Shown here: positions 1-8,137 of the stretch, piece after piece | Numbering within the stretch: position 1 is the first letter of the stretch | How the letters are laid out: each line of letters begins with the position of its first letter | Source of the DNA: Paraclostridium dentum | GTDB taxonomy: Bacteria; Bacillota; Clostridia; Peptostreptococcales; Peptostreptococcaceae | Direction of reading: 5' to 3' | Assembly (NCBI RefSeq): GCF_012922555.1 | Contig: NZ_WIPK01000010.1 | Span: forward strand, 51,044 to 115,043 | Length of the DNA stretch: 64,000 nucleotides | Translations under genes and position numbers: made by a program | The notes under the pieces: generated by a model | What the model saw: the letters and a program-made list of their open reading frames with translations, nothing else | What the model was told of the DNA's origin: nothing | Databases searched by the model: none

Positions 1-1
1 A

Positions 2-283
2 AGTATGTTAAAGTGGGATTGGAGTTTTATAAAAAAAATACTTACTATATTTGGAGTAAGTTTGTTATTTGAAATAACACAATTTATATTTGGATTAGGA
101 GCATCTGATATAACAGATTTAATTAATAATACGCTAGGTGGAGCTATAGGAATTTTAATTTACTTTATACTTATTAAAATATTTAAATCAGATTTAAAAC
201 TGAATAAAGTTATTAATATATGCGCATCTTTAGCAACTATATGTCTTACATTACTGTTAACGATTTTGATTATAATCAACTAA
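2..283 (+). CDS. VanZ-like membrane protein, 3' part
   Basis: This is the C-terminal part of a VanZ-like membrane protein. The motif FEITQFIFGLGASDITDLI followed by NTLGGAIG matches the VanZ family signature (an EITQ helix followed by a D-x-x-D-x-x-x-N-T-x-G turn), and a final hydrophobic helix closes the protein. The frame is open to the left edge, so the ATG at position 5 is probably internal and the real start lies outside the window. VanZ proteins are associated with low-level teicoplanin resistance, but most homologues have no tested role. The gene ends next to hairpin repeat copy A. Confidence 0.65.
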   Translation, partial: SMLKWDWSFIKKILTIFGVSLLFEITQFIFGLGASDITDLINNTLGGAIGILIYFILIKIFKSDLKLNKVINICASLATICLTLLLTILIIIN

Positions 284-360
284 TCTTTAAAAACTTGTTT
301 AAAGAGTAAAAATGCCTTTAGAATCCATTAATTTATATTCTAAAGGCATTAGATTTATGT
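284..360. repeat. Hairpin repeat family, copy A
   Basis: Dispersed intergenic repeat. The stem arms at 311-324 and 337-350 are perfectly complementary (AATGCCTTTAGAAT). The copy sits directly after the VanZ-like gene. See the finding on this family for the other copies and the paired stem changes. Confidence 0.7.
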
Positions 361-364
361 AAAA

Positions 365-391
365 AAGACATCTTAATAAATTAAGATGCCT
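365..391 (-). terminator. Terminator of the leftward membrane-protein relic
   Basis: Read on the minus strand, GCATCTTAAT pairs with ATTAAGATG across a two-base loop and a run of T follows. It lies just past the stop of the gene relic at 390-695. Confidence 0.55.
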
Positions 392-695
392 ATGACTTAT
401 AATATTTAATCAAAACCCAAGGAAAGGCTAATACAATAATTAATAAATATATTCCATCAATATAAATTATGCTTGAAATTAACCCTATTAATATATAATT
501 AACACTAAGAGTATTAATGATTTTTCTATCATTTTTTTTAGGATCTTTTACAAGTTTTAATATATTATTCTTAAATATAAATATTATAACACCATATAAA
601 GCATATGATAAATTACTATAATATAGCAAAGTATATACCTGCATCTTTCATATATTTTGAAGCACTTAAGTTTAAATTTAATTTATTAGGAACCA
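390..695 (-). pseudogene. Small membrane protein, frameshifted
   Basis: Two overlapping leftward reading frames make one plausible protein only if a single-base shift near 615-640 is allowed. The first frame starts at the ATG at 695, eight bases after an AAAGGGGGT ribosome binding site, and runs into tandem stops. The second frame continues without its own ribosome binding site and encodes two or three hydrophobic helices ending in PWVLIKYYKS. I do not recognise the family. It follows the small membrane-protein gene at 782-1078 on the same strand. A sequencing error is an alternative to true decay. Confidence 0.45.
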
Positions 696-781
696 TATAA
701 AATCTACCCCCTTTTTCGATTTTATTGAAAGTAAATTGAAAAAGATTAAACATAATAACATTAAAATTATTATTATATTTT

Positions 782-1078
782 TTATACACCTGATTGAACT
801 GCAATAACATATAGTACAGTAATTGCTACATATATGGCTATTATTAAACTGTAATGAACTACCATATTTATTTTTTTCTTTATTACCCAGTATATTATTG
901 ATAAAAAGCAATATATCAAAAATATACCTACTATCCTTTGAGGAATATTATAGGGGCTACTATATAGACTTGGTTCATATAGATTGGGTTCAAAAAAATT
1001 TGAAGGTTCGGATATTATAAATATAAGTCCAAATCCTCCTATAATCCAATCTATTATATTCCATGTATGTTTACTCAT
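782..1078 (-). CDS. Hypothetical small membrane protein
   Basis: A protein of about 98 residues with three predicted hydrophobic stretches: an N-terminal helix (IIDWIIGGFGLIFII), a middle helix (RIVGIFLIYCFLSIIYWVI) and a C-terminal helix. The start chosen is the ATG at 1078, eight bases after GGAGGAAAT; an in-frame ATG seven codons upstream overlaps that ribosome binding site and is unlikely. The loop between helices 1 and 2 is rich in Pro, Tyr and Asn. No family was recognised. It lies just upstream of the frameshifted membrane-protein relic on the same strand, perhaps as a two-gene transcript. Confidence 0.6.
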   Translation of the reverse strand: MSKHTWNIIDWIIGGFGLIFIISEPSNFFEPNLYEPSLYSSPYNIPQRIVGIFLIYCFLSIIYWVIKKKINMVVHYSLIIAIYVAITVLYVIAVQSGV

Positions 1079-1311
1079 TTCTAAATTTCCTCCATTCAAA
1101 CTGAAATCTCAAAGTATGAAACCTTATTGTATAATTCCAGATTAAAATATATTTTGTATTATCCTTATTAAATTTTTAAAGACTAGTTAAAATTATATAA
1201 AAGTTCTAATAAAAAATATTGAAATTGGATTGAGATAGGTTTATTTGGGAGTAAAATTTAAGTGATATAACTTTTACACATGCAATTTATATCTACAATA
1301 TAATAAAATGA

Positions 1312-1430
1312 TATAATAGACTAGAGAGATAAAAACACAGTTTCGGTTGGTAGTCCGAACCTATTTGTAAAATAGCAGTAACCTGCCCTCCTGGGTTGTC
1401 CATTCTTTTGTAATAAAATTACAGGAGGAA
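1312..1430 (+). promoter_or_regulatory. yjdF riboswitch (azaaromatic sensor) with promoter
   Basis: An extended -10 (TGATATAAT, hexamer 1312-1317) is followed by a structured leader ending just before yjdF. The leader has a GTTTCGG/CCGAACC type helix around 1339-1360, a small CTATTT/AAATAG hairpin and a conserved-looking CTGGGTTGTCC segment. Just upstream of the AGGAGG ribosome binding site is a TGTAAT/ATTACA hairpin. Position and motifs fit the yjdF RNA motif, a class known to bind azaaromatic compounds and regulate yjdF translation. The boundaries are approximate and the assignment is from memory of the motif, not from a covariance search. Confidence 0.75.
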
Positions 1431-1436
1431 TTATTT

Positions 1437-1856
1437 ATGAAACAAAGTAGTTGCAAATTAACAGTATTATTTCAAAATCCATTTTGGATTGGTATTTTTG
1501 AAGAGGAATGTGAAAAAGAATATAATGTTGCAAAAATAGTCTTAGGAGCAGAACCTACAGAATCTCAATTATATGAACTTATATTAAAGAATTATAATGA
1601 GATTTCATTTAAAAAAACTGAGGCTGAAATAGTATCAACTCAAAAGAAAGTCAATTACAAGAGATTACAAAGAGAAGTAAAAAAAATACAAAATGAAAAA
1701 GGTATAGGAACAAAAGCTCAAAATGCTATCAAAATTCAACATGAAGCAGCCAAAGTTGAACGAATTAAGAAAAGAAAAGAAAGAAAAGAAGAAGAACGGG
1801 ATAGAATGTATGAATTAAAACAAATAAAGAAAAAAGAAAAACATAAAGGTCATTAA
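1437..1856 (+). CDS. yjdF: YjdF family protein (DUF2992)
   Basis: A 139-residue protein of the YjdF/DUF2992 family. The N-terminal half (residues 1-70) has the typical KLTVLFQNPFWIGIFE opening and a conserved VLGAEPT segment. The C-terminal half is highly charged, rich in Lys, Arg and Glu, and probably a helical or coiled-coil tail. The start is the ATG seven bases after GGAGG. The biochemical function is unknown; the family is defined by control from a riboswitch that senses azaaromatic compounds, present here directly upstream. A role in tolerance to such compounds is inferred from that regulation. Hairpin repeat copy B follows the stop. Confidence 0.88.
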   Translation: MKQSSCKLTVLFQNPFWIGIFEEECEKEYNVAKIVLGAEPTESQLYELILKNYNEISFKKTEAEIVSTQKKVNYKRLQREVKKIQNEKGIGTKAQNAIKIQHEAAKVERIKKRKERKEEERDRMYELKQIKKKEKHKGH

Positions 1857-1865
1857 TAAAAAACT

Positions 1866-1970
1866 AATCTTCAAAAACTTATTTAAAGGTTAGTAGTAAA
1901 AATGCTCTTAGAATCCATTTATTTGGGTTCTAAGAGCATTGAATTTATCTCAAATAAAGACCACTAGTTT
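1866..1970. repeat. Hairpin repeat family, copy B
   Basis: The stem arms at 1901-1916 and 1925-1940 give sixteen pairs including one G-T. Relative to copy A the inner stem reads GCTCTTAGAAT against TTCTAAGAGC, so both arms changed together. It lies between the convergent ends of yjdF and the acetyltransferase gene. Confidence 0.75.
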
Positions 1971-1971
1971 A

Positions 1972-2466
1972 TTAAATATTTTTTAACATGTATGTAGCAG
2001 ACAGTTTTTTCCCAGACCACTCTAGTTCAATATCTTTAACTTTTTCAAATCCTAGATTAGTCCAAAATTCATAAATATTTTTATTATAATTATTTACTAT
2101 ATCAATTCTAATAGATTTGGAATTTGATGATTGTAAATATTGTTCAAATAAATTATAAACTTGTTTTCCAATACCTTTTGACTTGTAATCTTTATGGAGC
2201 ATAAGTATAGATAGATAAGATATTTCTCCAAGTTTGAAATCTAATAGACCGATAACGGAGTCATTATTTTTATCAACAACTTTACAACAATTAAAATTAA
2301 TACGTTGCATTTCCTTAAACTCTTTAGTAATCCATTGTAAATCAATTTTAGAAACTCCAATATGATTAATAAGAAAGTCTACGTTAGAATTATATATATT
2401 AACAAACTGATCTAAATCTCCATTAGTAACATAATCTATACGATAATCTTTGTTTTCAAGGCTCAT
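1972..2466 (-). CDS. GNAT family N-acetyltransferase
   Basis: A 164-residue single-domain acetyltransferase of the GNAT fold. The acetyl-CoA binding motif A is visible as YKSKGIGKQVY (residues about 113-123), preceded by the beta-4 strand YLSILMLHKDY, and the C-terminal WTNLGFEKV segment is the usual beta-6/alpha-4 region. The start is the ATG after AAGGAGGATTTTAA. The substrate cannot be read from the sequence. It is a single gene in its strand context, convergent with yjdF and downstream of the 5'-nucleotidase gene. Confidence 0.85.
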   Translation of the reverse strand: MSLENKDYRIDYVTNGDLDQFVNIYNSNVDFLINHIGVSKIDLQWITKEFKEMQRINFNCCKVVDKNNDSVIGLLDFKLGEISYLSILMLHKDYKSKGIGKQVYNLFEQYLQSSNSKSIRIDIVNNYNKNIYEFWTNLGFEKVKDIELEWSGKKLSATYMLKNI

Positions 2467-2529
2467 TTAAAATCCTCCTTGTATAAGGTATCTCCTATAT
2501 ATCAATGTACTTTTAATATATAAGTTGTT

Positions 2530-3942
2530 TTATTTTATATGCTTTAACTTCATAAAAGACCACACTTTATCTAGTGTAACTTCAAATTTATCATTAATAT
2601 TAGGATATATAGTTACAAACCCATTTTTAAACTCAGATTTATCAAAATTAAAATCTGCCCACAGTAATTGTTCATAACCATATAGCTGACAGACAACCTT
2701 TTTATTATTCATAAATATCATCTGAACCATATCTTCACTTTCAGCTTTCTTTATATCTTTCCACTTATAACCTATTGTTTTATATATTGTTTCAGGAGAA
2801 GTATTCGTATCAAACACATAGGCTTTGTCCCATTTAAACGGAGTCAATTTACTTAAATTAAGATTTTTATAAGATTTATCTTTTGGATTCTTTTCAAAGT
2901 ATAAAGTTGTATTTACCAGTTTTCTAAAAAGCATATCAAAATTTTTATCTTCTTGACTTTTTTCAAAATTAGTTACTTTACTGGATTTTTCAACTATATT
3001 CCATTTATTATTATTTTTTTCTAATTGAAAATTAATTTTAGAAATGGCTTCTCCATATTTTCCAGGCTGAGTTACTATAACTGTTTCGCCAGATTTGTTC
3101 TTGTAATTATGTTGATCAAAATCTTTATGAGTGTGTCCTGCAACTATGGCATCTATCCCATTAACTTCTTGTGCTAATTCTTGTATTCTATTTTCAGGCA
3201 ATTTATCGCCCTTTTTCTTCTCTCCAGAATGAACAACAGCTAATATAATATCTGGATTTTCTTTTTTCATAACTGGAACCCATTTTTTAGCCTCTTCAAC
3301 TAAATCACTCATATACAATGATCCATTAAAATCATCTAGTTCTTTTAATCCATCGCCTAAAGGTTTAACAGTGCCATTTTTTAACGTTTCATATCTTTGA
3401 CCTACTTCTTTTACAGTAAGCCCTAAAATTCCTATTTTAACATCCCCATCAGGAGTAGAAACTTTTTTCATTGTATAAGGTTTCAAATAGTTATCACCAT
3501 TTTTATTATGAGTATTTGCAGATAATATATCAATATTTTGTTTTTTAAAATCAGAAACTACATCATCTAGTTGAGCTTTGCTATTAAATAGAAATTCATG
3601 ATTTCCAAGTACTACAGTATCATAACCTATTTTTTTCATTTCTTTTGCAAATGGAAATTCTACATATTTATGATTTCTATCATCATCACAGTCTCTATCA
3701 AAGCAATATTTATTCATATCTGAACCAGGGTTACCATAATCTATAAAGTCTCCTGCATCAACTACAATTGTATTTTTATGTTTAGATTTTTCACCTTGTA
3801 TATAAGAAGATAACTCATAAGGCATAAATCCATGTAAATCGGAAGTTGCCAATATATTTACTTCTGAAATTTTCGTTGAACTACACCCTGCCATTAAGAA
3901 AATAAATAGCCCCAAAAACCCTATTATTAATCTCTCTTTCAT
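2530..3942 (-). CDS. 5'-nucleotidase / cyclic nucleotide phosphodiesterase-type lipoprotein
   Basis: Surface lipoprotein of the calcineurin-like metallophosphoesterase / 5'-nucleotidase family, expected to dephosphorylate extracellular nucleotides. The start at 3942 follows GGGGGATCTG and gives a 20-residue lipoprotein signal ending in LMAGC. An upstream in-frame ATG at 4014 would bury this signal. The metal-site motifs appear in order: ATSDLHG, DAGDFIDYG, GNHEF, VVHSGE and GHTHKDF. The last roughly 140 residues form a separate C-terminal domain where the usual nucleotidase substrate domain would be. An insertion with CFDRDCDDD follows the second motif. It is transcribed alone, with a long AT-rich upstream region. 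Confidence 0.88.
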   Translation of the reverse strand: MKERLIIGFLGLFIFLMAGCSSTKISEVNILATSDLHGFMPYELSSYIQGEKSKHKNTIVVDAGDFIDYGNPGSDMNKYCFDRDCDDDRNHKYVEFPFAKEMKKIGYDTVVLGNHEFLFNSKAQLDDVVSDFKKQNIDILSANTHNKNGDNYLKPYTMKKVSTPDGDVKIGILGLTVKEVGQRYETLKNGTVKPLGDGLKELDDFNGSLYMSDLVEEAKKWVPVMKKENPDIILAVVHSGEKKKGDKLPENRIQELAQEVNGIDAIVAGHTHKDFDQHNYKNKSGETVIVTQPGKYGEAISKINFQLEKNNNKWNIVEKSSKVTNFEKSQEDKNFDMLFRKLVNTTLYFEKNPKDKSYKNLNLSKLTPFKWDKAYVFDTNTSPETIYKTIGYKWKDIKKAESEDMVQMIFMNNKKVVCQLYGYEQLLWADFNFDKSEFKNGFVTIYPNINDKFEVTLDKVWSFMKLKHIK

Positions 3943-4124
3943 CAGATCCCCCACTAGTTTTGTCTTTTGTGCTAACTGGAATATTTTAACATATAATGTT
4001 AGAGGATTTATCAAACTTGGACTAAAACAGGACTATTTAGGACTAATATAATTATATTTCTTTAATACAACTATTCATTTCTATTAGTACATATCATAGT
4101 CACATATTCTCTTCATTATAAGAA

Positions 4125-4250
4125 CACCTAAACCCTTAAAGTTTCCAGTAAACTTTTTAAACGGACCTTTAAATCTATAAAGTCTTCTATAGATGGGTAA
4201 GGGCATTAACTATATTATCTAAAGTGAAATTATAAGACTACTTATCTTTT
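4125..4250. repeat. Hairpin repeat family, degenerate copy C
   Basis: The 390-base gap between the divergent 5'-nucleotidase and 4406 genes holds no ORF. Its middle carries a decayed copy of the repeat: the right half (GGGCATTAAC, then TATCTAAAGTGAAAT) matches copies E and G, while the hairpin half is scrambled by the segment ATCTATAAAGTCTTCTATAGAT. Confidence 0.5.
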
Positions 4251-4405
4251 AGTCCAGAATTTATATGTTTTATTCCAAGTTTAAAAATTAAATTTATATA
4301 TTTGTTATAATATGAAAGTTATTAAAGTAGGACAATTTATGGGGGCTAGATTTATTTCAAACCATAAGATTACTTAAAATGAGATAATAATGACGACTTT
4401 ATTTT

Positions 4406-4897
4406 ATGAAAAATAGTACAAAATTTTTTTTAATATGCTTAATATTTTTAACTGGGGTTATATTTTTCAAGGTCAAATATAAAAGTTTTGATAAGGAAAG
4501 TTTACCTGTAGATTGGAAAAAAGATGCCAAATCGGTTATGGAAGTATATATAAATGCAATAAATACAAAAGACTTAGATTTTATAAATGAATGTATATTT
4601 AATATGGATGGTTATGATTATAATTATATAGGTTTTGATGGTCCAGCGAAAGGAACGTTTGATGATTTGATATATATCAAATATCTAGATTCAGAAGAGG
4701 TTCCATTTAAAACTGTTGAAGGTAGATTGAAAAATGGAGAATATCTTTATTTTAAAGAGGGAAAATCACTTGATGTTAAATATAAAGTTAAATACCTATT
4801 TGAAAATCAACCTGAAGAATCAGGTATAAATTATCTAAAATATAATTTAATTAAGAACGAAGATGGAGATTATAAAATAATATCATGCGGATATTAG
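4406..4897 (+). CDS. Hypothetical membrane-anchored protein, DUF4829-like
   Basis: A 163-residue protein with one N-terminal membrane anchor (FFLICLIFLTGVIFF, residues 7-21) and an outer domain of about 135 residues. The segment DAKSVMEVYINAINTKDLD resembles the first helix of NTF2-like/DUF4829 domains found in Clostridium exported proteins. That comparison is weak, so the function is unknown. No strong ribosome binding site precedes the ATG at 4406. A good terminator follows at 4934, so it is probably a single-gene transcript. Confidence 0.55.
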   Translation: MKNSTKFFLICLIFLTGVIFFKVKYKSFDKESLPVDWKKDAKSVMEVYINAINTKDLDFINECIFNMDGYDYNYIGFDGPAKGTFDDLIYIKYLDSEEVPFKTVEGRLKNGEYLYFKEGKSLDVKYKVKYLFENQPEESGINYLKYNLIKNEDGDYKIISCGY

Positions 4898-4933
4898 AAG
4901 TTAATTAAAATAAAAATATTTATGAAAATATAG

Positions 4934-4970
4934 AGCTATTCTCATATTTGAGGATAGCTTTTTTAGTTTT
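4934..4970 (+). terminator. Rho-independent terminator
   Basis: The 11-bp stem AGCTATTCTCA / TGAGGATAGCT is followed by TTTTTTAGTTTTT. It ends the 4406-4897 transcript. Confidence 0.8.
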
Positions 4971-5073
4971 TGTAGAGAGATATTCAATATGAATTAAAAA
5001 ATTGTAAAAATGTGCAACTAAATGAATATCTACTGAATCTAATATGCGTAATCATGATTATAGGGAGGACAAT

Positions 5074-5643
5074 ATGATAGAAAATACCATACTAAAAAGA
5101 GTTAGGCTTTTTAGTAAAAAAAGCAAATTAACAGAAGAAATAGATTTAGTAAATGAATCTAAAAAAGGCTCAGATCAAGCTTTTGAAGATCTTATAAATA
5201 TATATAAAGAATACCTTTATAAAATGGCATTTATTTATACAAAAAACGAGAATGATGCATTAGATATTTATCAAGAAACAGTGTATAAGGCCTATTTAAA
5301 TATAGGTAAACTTAAAGATTCAAGTTATTTTAAAACTTGGATAACAAGAATACTTATAAATAATGTAAATATTAAAAATAGACACGTAAATAGGTTTAAA
5401 GATGTGGAAGTAGAAGATTACATAGGGGAAATAGAATATTCAAGTATAGAGGAAAAAATAGATTTATATGATGCAATAGATGTATTAGAGGAAAAGTATA
5501 AAACACCTATAATACTACAATATTTTCAGGATTTAACAATAAGTCAAATATCTAAAATAATGGATTGTAATGAAAATACGGTAAAGTCATATATAAGACG
5601 AGGAAAGAAAAAATTATATGATTTGTTGAAGGAGGAATCATAA
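5074..5643 (+). CDS. ECF-type RNA polymerase sigma factor
   Basis: A sigma-70 family factor of about 189 residues with only regions 2 and 4, hence extracytoplasmic-function type. Region 2 contains the usual helix with NENDALDIYQETVYKAYLN, and region 4 is the helix-turn-helix LTISQISKIMDCNENTVKSY. The start chosen is the ATG at 5074 behind TAGGGAGGACAAT; an ATG ten codons upstream lacks a ribosome binding site. Its stop codon overlaps the start of the next gene (TAATG), a DUF4179 anti-sigma protein, the standard partner arrangement for SigV-like factors. The pair probably responds to a cell-envelope signal and controls itself. Confidence 0.88.
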   Translation: MIENTILKRVRLFSKKSKLTEEIDLVNESKKGSDQAFEDLINIYKEYLYKMAFIYTKNENDALDIYQETVYKAYLNIGKLKDSSYFKTWITRILINNVNIKNRHVNRFKDVEVEDYIGEIEYSSIEEKIDLYDAIDVLEEKYKTPIILQYFQDLTISQISKIMDCNENTVKSYIRRGKKKLYDLLKEES

Positions 5644-7010
5644 TGAGTAGATATGATGATATAAAAATACCAGATAATATAGATGATATAACTAAGATTG
5701 CGATATCAAAAGGAAGAAAACAAAAGAATATAAAAAAGTACAGAAATGTAATGGTTGCATCAATAGCCACATTAGTCATAGGCGGTGGTGTTATGGGGGT
5801 TATAAATCCTTCAATAGCAGATTCTATACCTATAGTGAGAAATATAGTAAAATATTTTGATAACAATAAAGATTCTAGATTTAAAGGTGATAAACATGAA
5901 CTAGAGAAAACTTCTAAGAGTTTAAATTTATTTGTTAAAGATAAGGGGATAGAATTTAAAGTAAATAGCATATCTTATGATGAAAGTTGTATGACTGTAT
6001 TTTATACTATAAAAACAGATAAAAATATAAAAGAAAATTATAATATAGCTGAAAATTCTTTTTTAGATACTCCATTTATTAATTTATATATAAATGGGAA
6101 AGAGGTCAATGAGTACCGTAATCCAGAATTAGAGTCTAAGTTTGTAGGAAGCAATAAATTAGAAGGTATTTATAGATTTGATATGAGTGGTATAGATATA
6201 AAAGTAAATGATAAAGTAGAATTAAAGACAGATAATATATTTAATACAGATGGTAACTGGAATATAGCTACTAATGTAGATAAATCTAAAAGTAACGTAG
6301 ATAGTCATGTCTATAAAGTTAATAAGAAATTTACAATAGGGGAAACTAATTATGATATAAAAGAAGTTATAATTTCTCCATTAGGAAATAAGATGCTTAT
6401 TCAAACTAGTGAATTAAAGGATTCAAATAAATCAAATAAATCAAATGAAGAAAATGAATTTTTAGCTGGATTTGCACTTATGGATGATAAAGGGAAAGTT
6501 CTAAATATAATAGATAATGGAAGTCATGGTCCAGATGAAACAACTGGAATTGCAACAAATTCACTTGAGTTTATAGGAGCAGATAGTAGTACAAAATATT
6601 TACAAGTTGTACCGACAAAATATATACGTTTTGCAGACGATAAAATGTCTGAACCAAAGAGCATAAATAGCCTTCCTTTAACATTTAAAACAAGTGAAGT
6701 TGGAAAGATAAAGATAGACAGTTTCAAGGTAACTGGAGACAAAATAGAATTTACTTATTATAAAGAAGGGCTTGTAGACATTGAACCTTACTTAGAGTAT
6801 TTCGACAAAGATGGAAATAAAGTAGATTTTGGTGGATTACAAGATACATACGTTGATAGAAAAACTGGAAAATATACTGAAACTATTGATTTAAAGGGAT
6901 ATAAACATAATGAGGAAAAGATAAAAAGTATAAGCAAAATTTCTGTTTCTTATGTGAATGATGTAAAATTATTAAAAGATAAATCCATAAAAATAGAGTT
7001 GAATAAATAA
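5643..7010 (+). CDS. DUF4179-type membrane anti-sigma factor
   Basis: A 455-residue protein translationally coupled to the ECF sigma gene. The cytoplasmic N-terminus (residues 1-38, with DITKIAISKGRKQK) should bind the sigma factor. One membrane helix follows (VMVASIATLVIGGGVMGVI), then the DUF4179 region beginning SIADSIPIVRNIVKYF, and a long outer region of beta-sheet character (DUF5643-like). Such proteins hold the sigma factor inactive until a signal or protease releases it. The signal cannot be read from the sequence. No terminator is obvious before hairpin repeat copy D. Confidence 0.82.
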   Translation: MSRYDDIKIPDNIDDITKIAISKGRKQKNIKKYRNVMVASIATLVIGGGVMGVINPSIADSIPIVRNIVKYFDNNKDSRFKGDKHELEKTSKSLNLFVKDKGIEFKVNSISYDESCMTVFYTIKTDKNIKENYNIAENSFLDTPFINLYINGKEVNEYRNPELESKFVGSNKLEGIYRFDMSGIDIKVNDKVELKTDNIFNTDGNWNIATNVDKSKSNVDSHVYKVNKKFTIGETNYDIKEVIISPLGNKMLIQTSELKDSNKSNKSNEENEFLAGFALMDDKGKVLNIIDNGSHGPDETTGIATNSLEFIGADSSTKYLQVVPTKYIRFADDKMSEPKSINSLPLTFKTSEVGKIKIDSFKVTGDKIEFTYYKEGLVDIEPYLEYFDKDGNKVDFGGLQDTYVDRKTGKYTETIDLKGYKHNEEKIKSISKISVSYVNDVKLLKDKSIKIELNK

Positions 7011-7093
7011 TACCTATAGAAGTGTAATATCTTTGAAATATTTTAATTTAGAAAAAAGCAATAAGTTTACTTATTAAAAATAGAATAAATTAC

Positions 7094-7175
7094 ACTTTAA
7101 AATTTATTTAAAATGTAGTGGTAAAAAAGCCCTTAAAATCTATTCATTTAGATTCTAAGGGCTTTAACAAAAAAA
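7094..7175. repeat. Hairpin repeat family, copy D
   Basis: Arms at 7126-7141 (AAAGCCCTTAAAATCT) and 7150-7165 pair at fifteen of sixteen positions, with one A-C mismatch. The copy overlaps the 3' end of the convergent VOC gene. Confidence 0.75.
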
Positions 7176-7601
7176 TTAGAACTCTTCTTTAACATTATCT
7201 ATGACAGAGTCAAAGGTTTTATTAGAATTTAGACTTTCTGTTATTGTAAAAATATGACCATCTATATCTTGTATTATTAATTCTTTTGCATTCCAAGGTT
7301 GTATTGTTGGCTCTTGAATTATTTGTATATTATGGTTTAGTGCAGATTTATAGATTGCATTGATATCATTGAAAAATAAATTAATATTTACTGAATCAGT
7401 AGGATTAACATCAGTAGATTTCAATAGCATCAAATCTTGATATTTTTTACCTCTCAGATGAACCATTGAAATATCACCGTTGGCATCCCTAAAATCAAAT
7501 ATTGAATGGAAATTTAATACTTCACTGTACCAATTCTTTGAATCCTCTATATTTTTAACCTTTAACTTTACAAATAAAGGAATTTGATAAAACTCAATCA
7601 T
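7176..7601 (-). CDS. VOC (glyoxalase/bleomycin-resistance) family protein
   Basis: A 141-residue protein with the paired beta-alpha-beta-beta-beta units of the vicinal oxygen chelate superfamily. The first unit includes VKNIEDSKNWYSEVLNF and the second VNINLFFNDINAIYKSAL, ending in the family-typical QDIDGHIFTI. Members include glyoxalase I, dioxygenases and antibiotic-binding proteins; the activity here cannot be assigned. The ATG at 7601 follows AAGGGAGTAATTAC. It stands alone. Confidence 0.8.
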   Translation of the reverse strand: MIEFYQIPLFVKLKVKNIEDSKNWYSEVLNFHSIFDFRDANGDISMVHLRGKKYQDLMLLKSTDVNPTDSVNINLFFNDINAIYKSALNHNIQIIQEPTIQPWNAKELIIQDIDGHIFTITESLNSNKTFDSVIDNVKEEF

Positions 7602-7679
7602 TGTAATTACTCCCTTCGTGTATATTTAAATTTTAAAGTATTACGTTGTGTTAAGGTCAATATAAAAAATATAAATTAT

Positions 7680-7795
7680 TTTATAAAAATTTATTTAATG
7701 GTATCTAGTAAAAATGCCATTAGAATCCATTTATTTGGACTTTAAGGGATTAAGTACATAACTAGTCATTAAGGTGAAATTTTAAGGCTAGTTAT
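7680..7795. repeat. Hairpin repeat family, copy E
   Basis: Imperfect copy in the 535-base gap before the metallo-lipoprotein gene. It keeps both the hairpin half (ATGCCATTAGAATCC against GGACTTTAAGGGAT) and the right half ending ACTAGTCATTAAGGTGAAAT. The rest of the gap (7800-8120) is plain AT-rich sequence where I see no gene. Confidence 0.6.
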
Positions 7796-8137
7796 AAAAT
7801 TTTGCCACCATGTATGAAACGAAAGATATTATAAAAACAGAAAAAAACTTTTATGGATCCTAAAAGTTTGCTTAAATCAAATTTAATACCTATGGCTTTC
7901 CAAAGCTATTCAAACATAGTATACCTCTTTAGAAATTTACTTCAAATATATTCTCTTACTAATATGTAAGGTATATGTAAGGTAATTACAATGCATATTG
8001 TATTTAATAAATATATAATAAAAAAAGATTAACTTTTAAAGCAATATTATATACAAATTTAAAACGATATATAAATCAATTAAAGTTAATATTCTATTTA
8101 TTAAAAATACAATAAAAAACAAATAAGGAGAAATATT

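Noticed and set aside
2530-4014. Upstream ATG at 4014 as start of the 5'-nucleotidase lipoprotein
   Set aside because: It would place 24 residues before a perfect lipoprotein signal and lacks a ribosome binding site, while 3942 has one.
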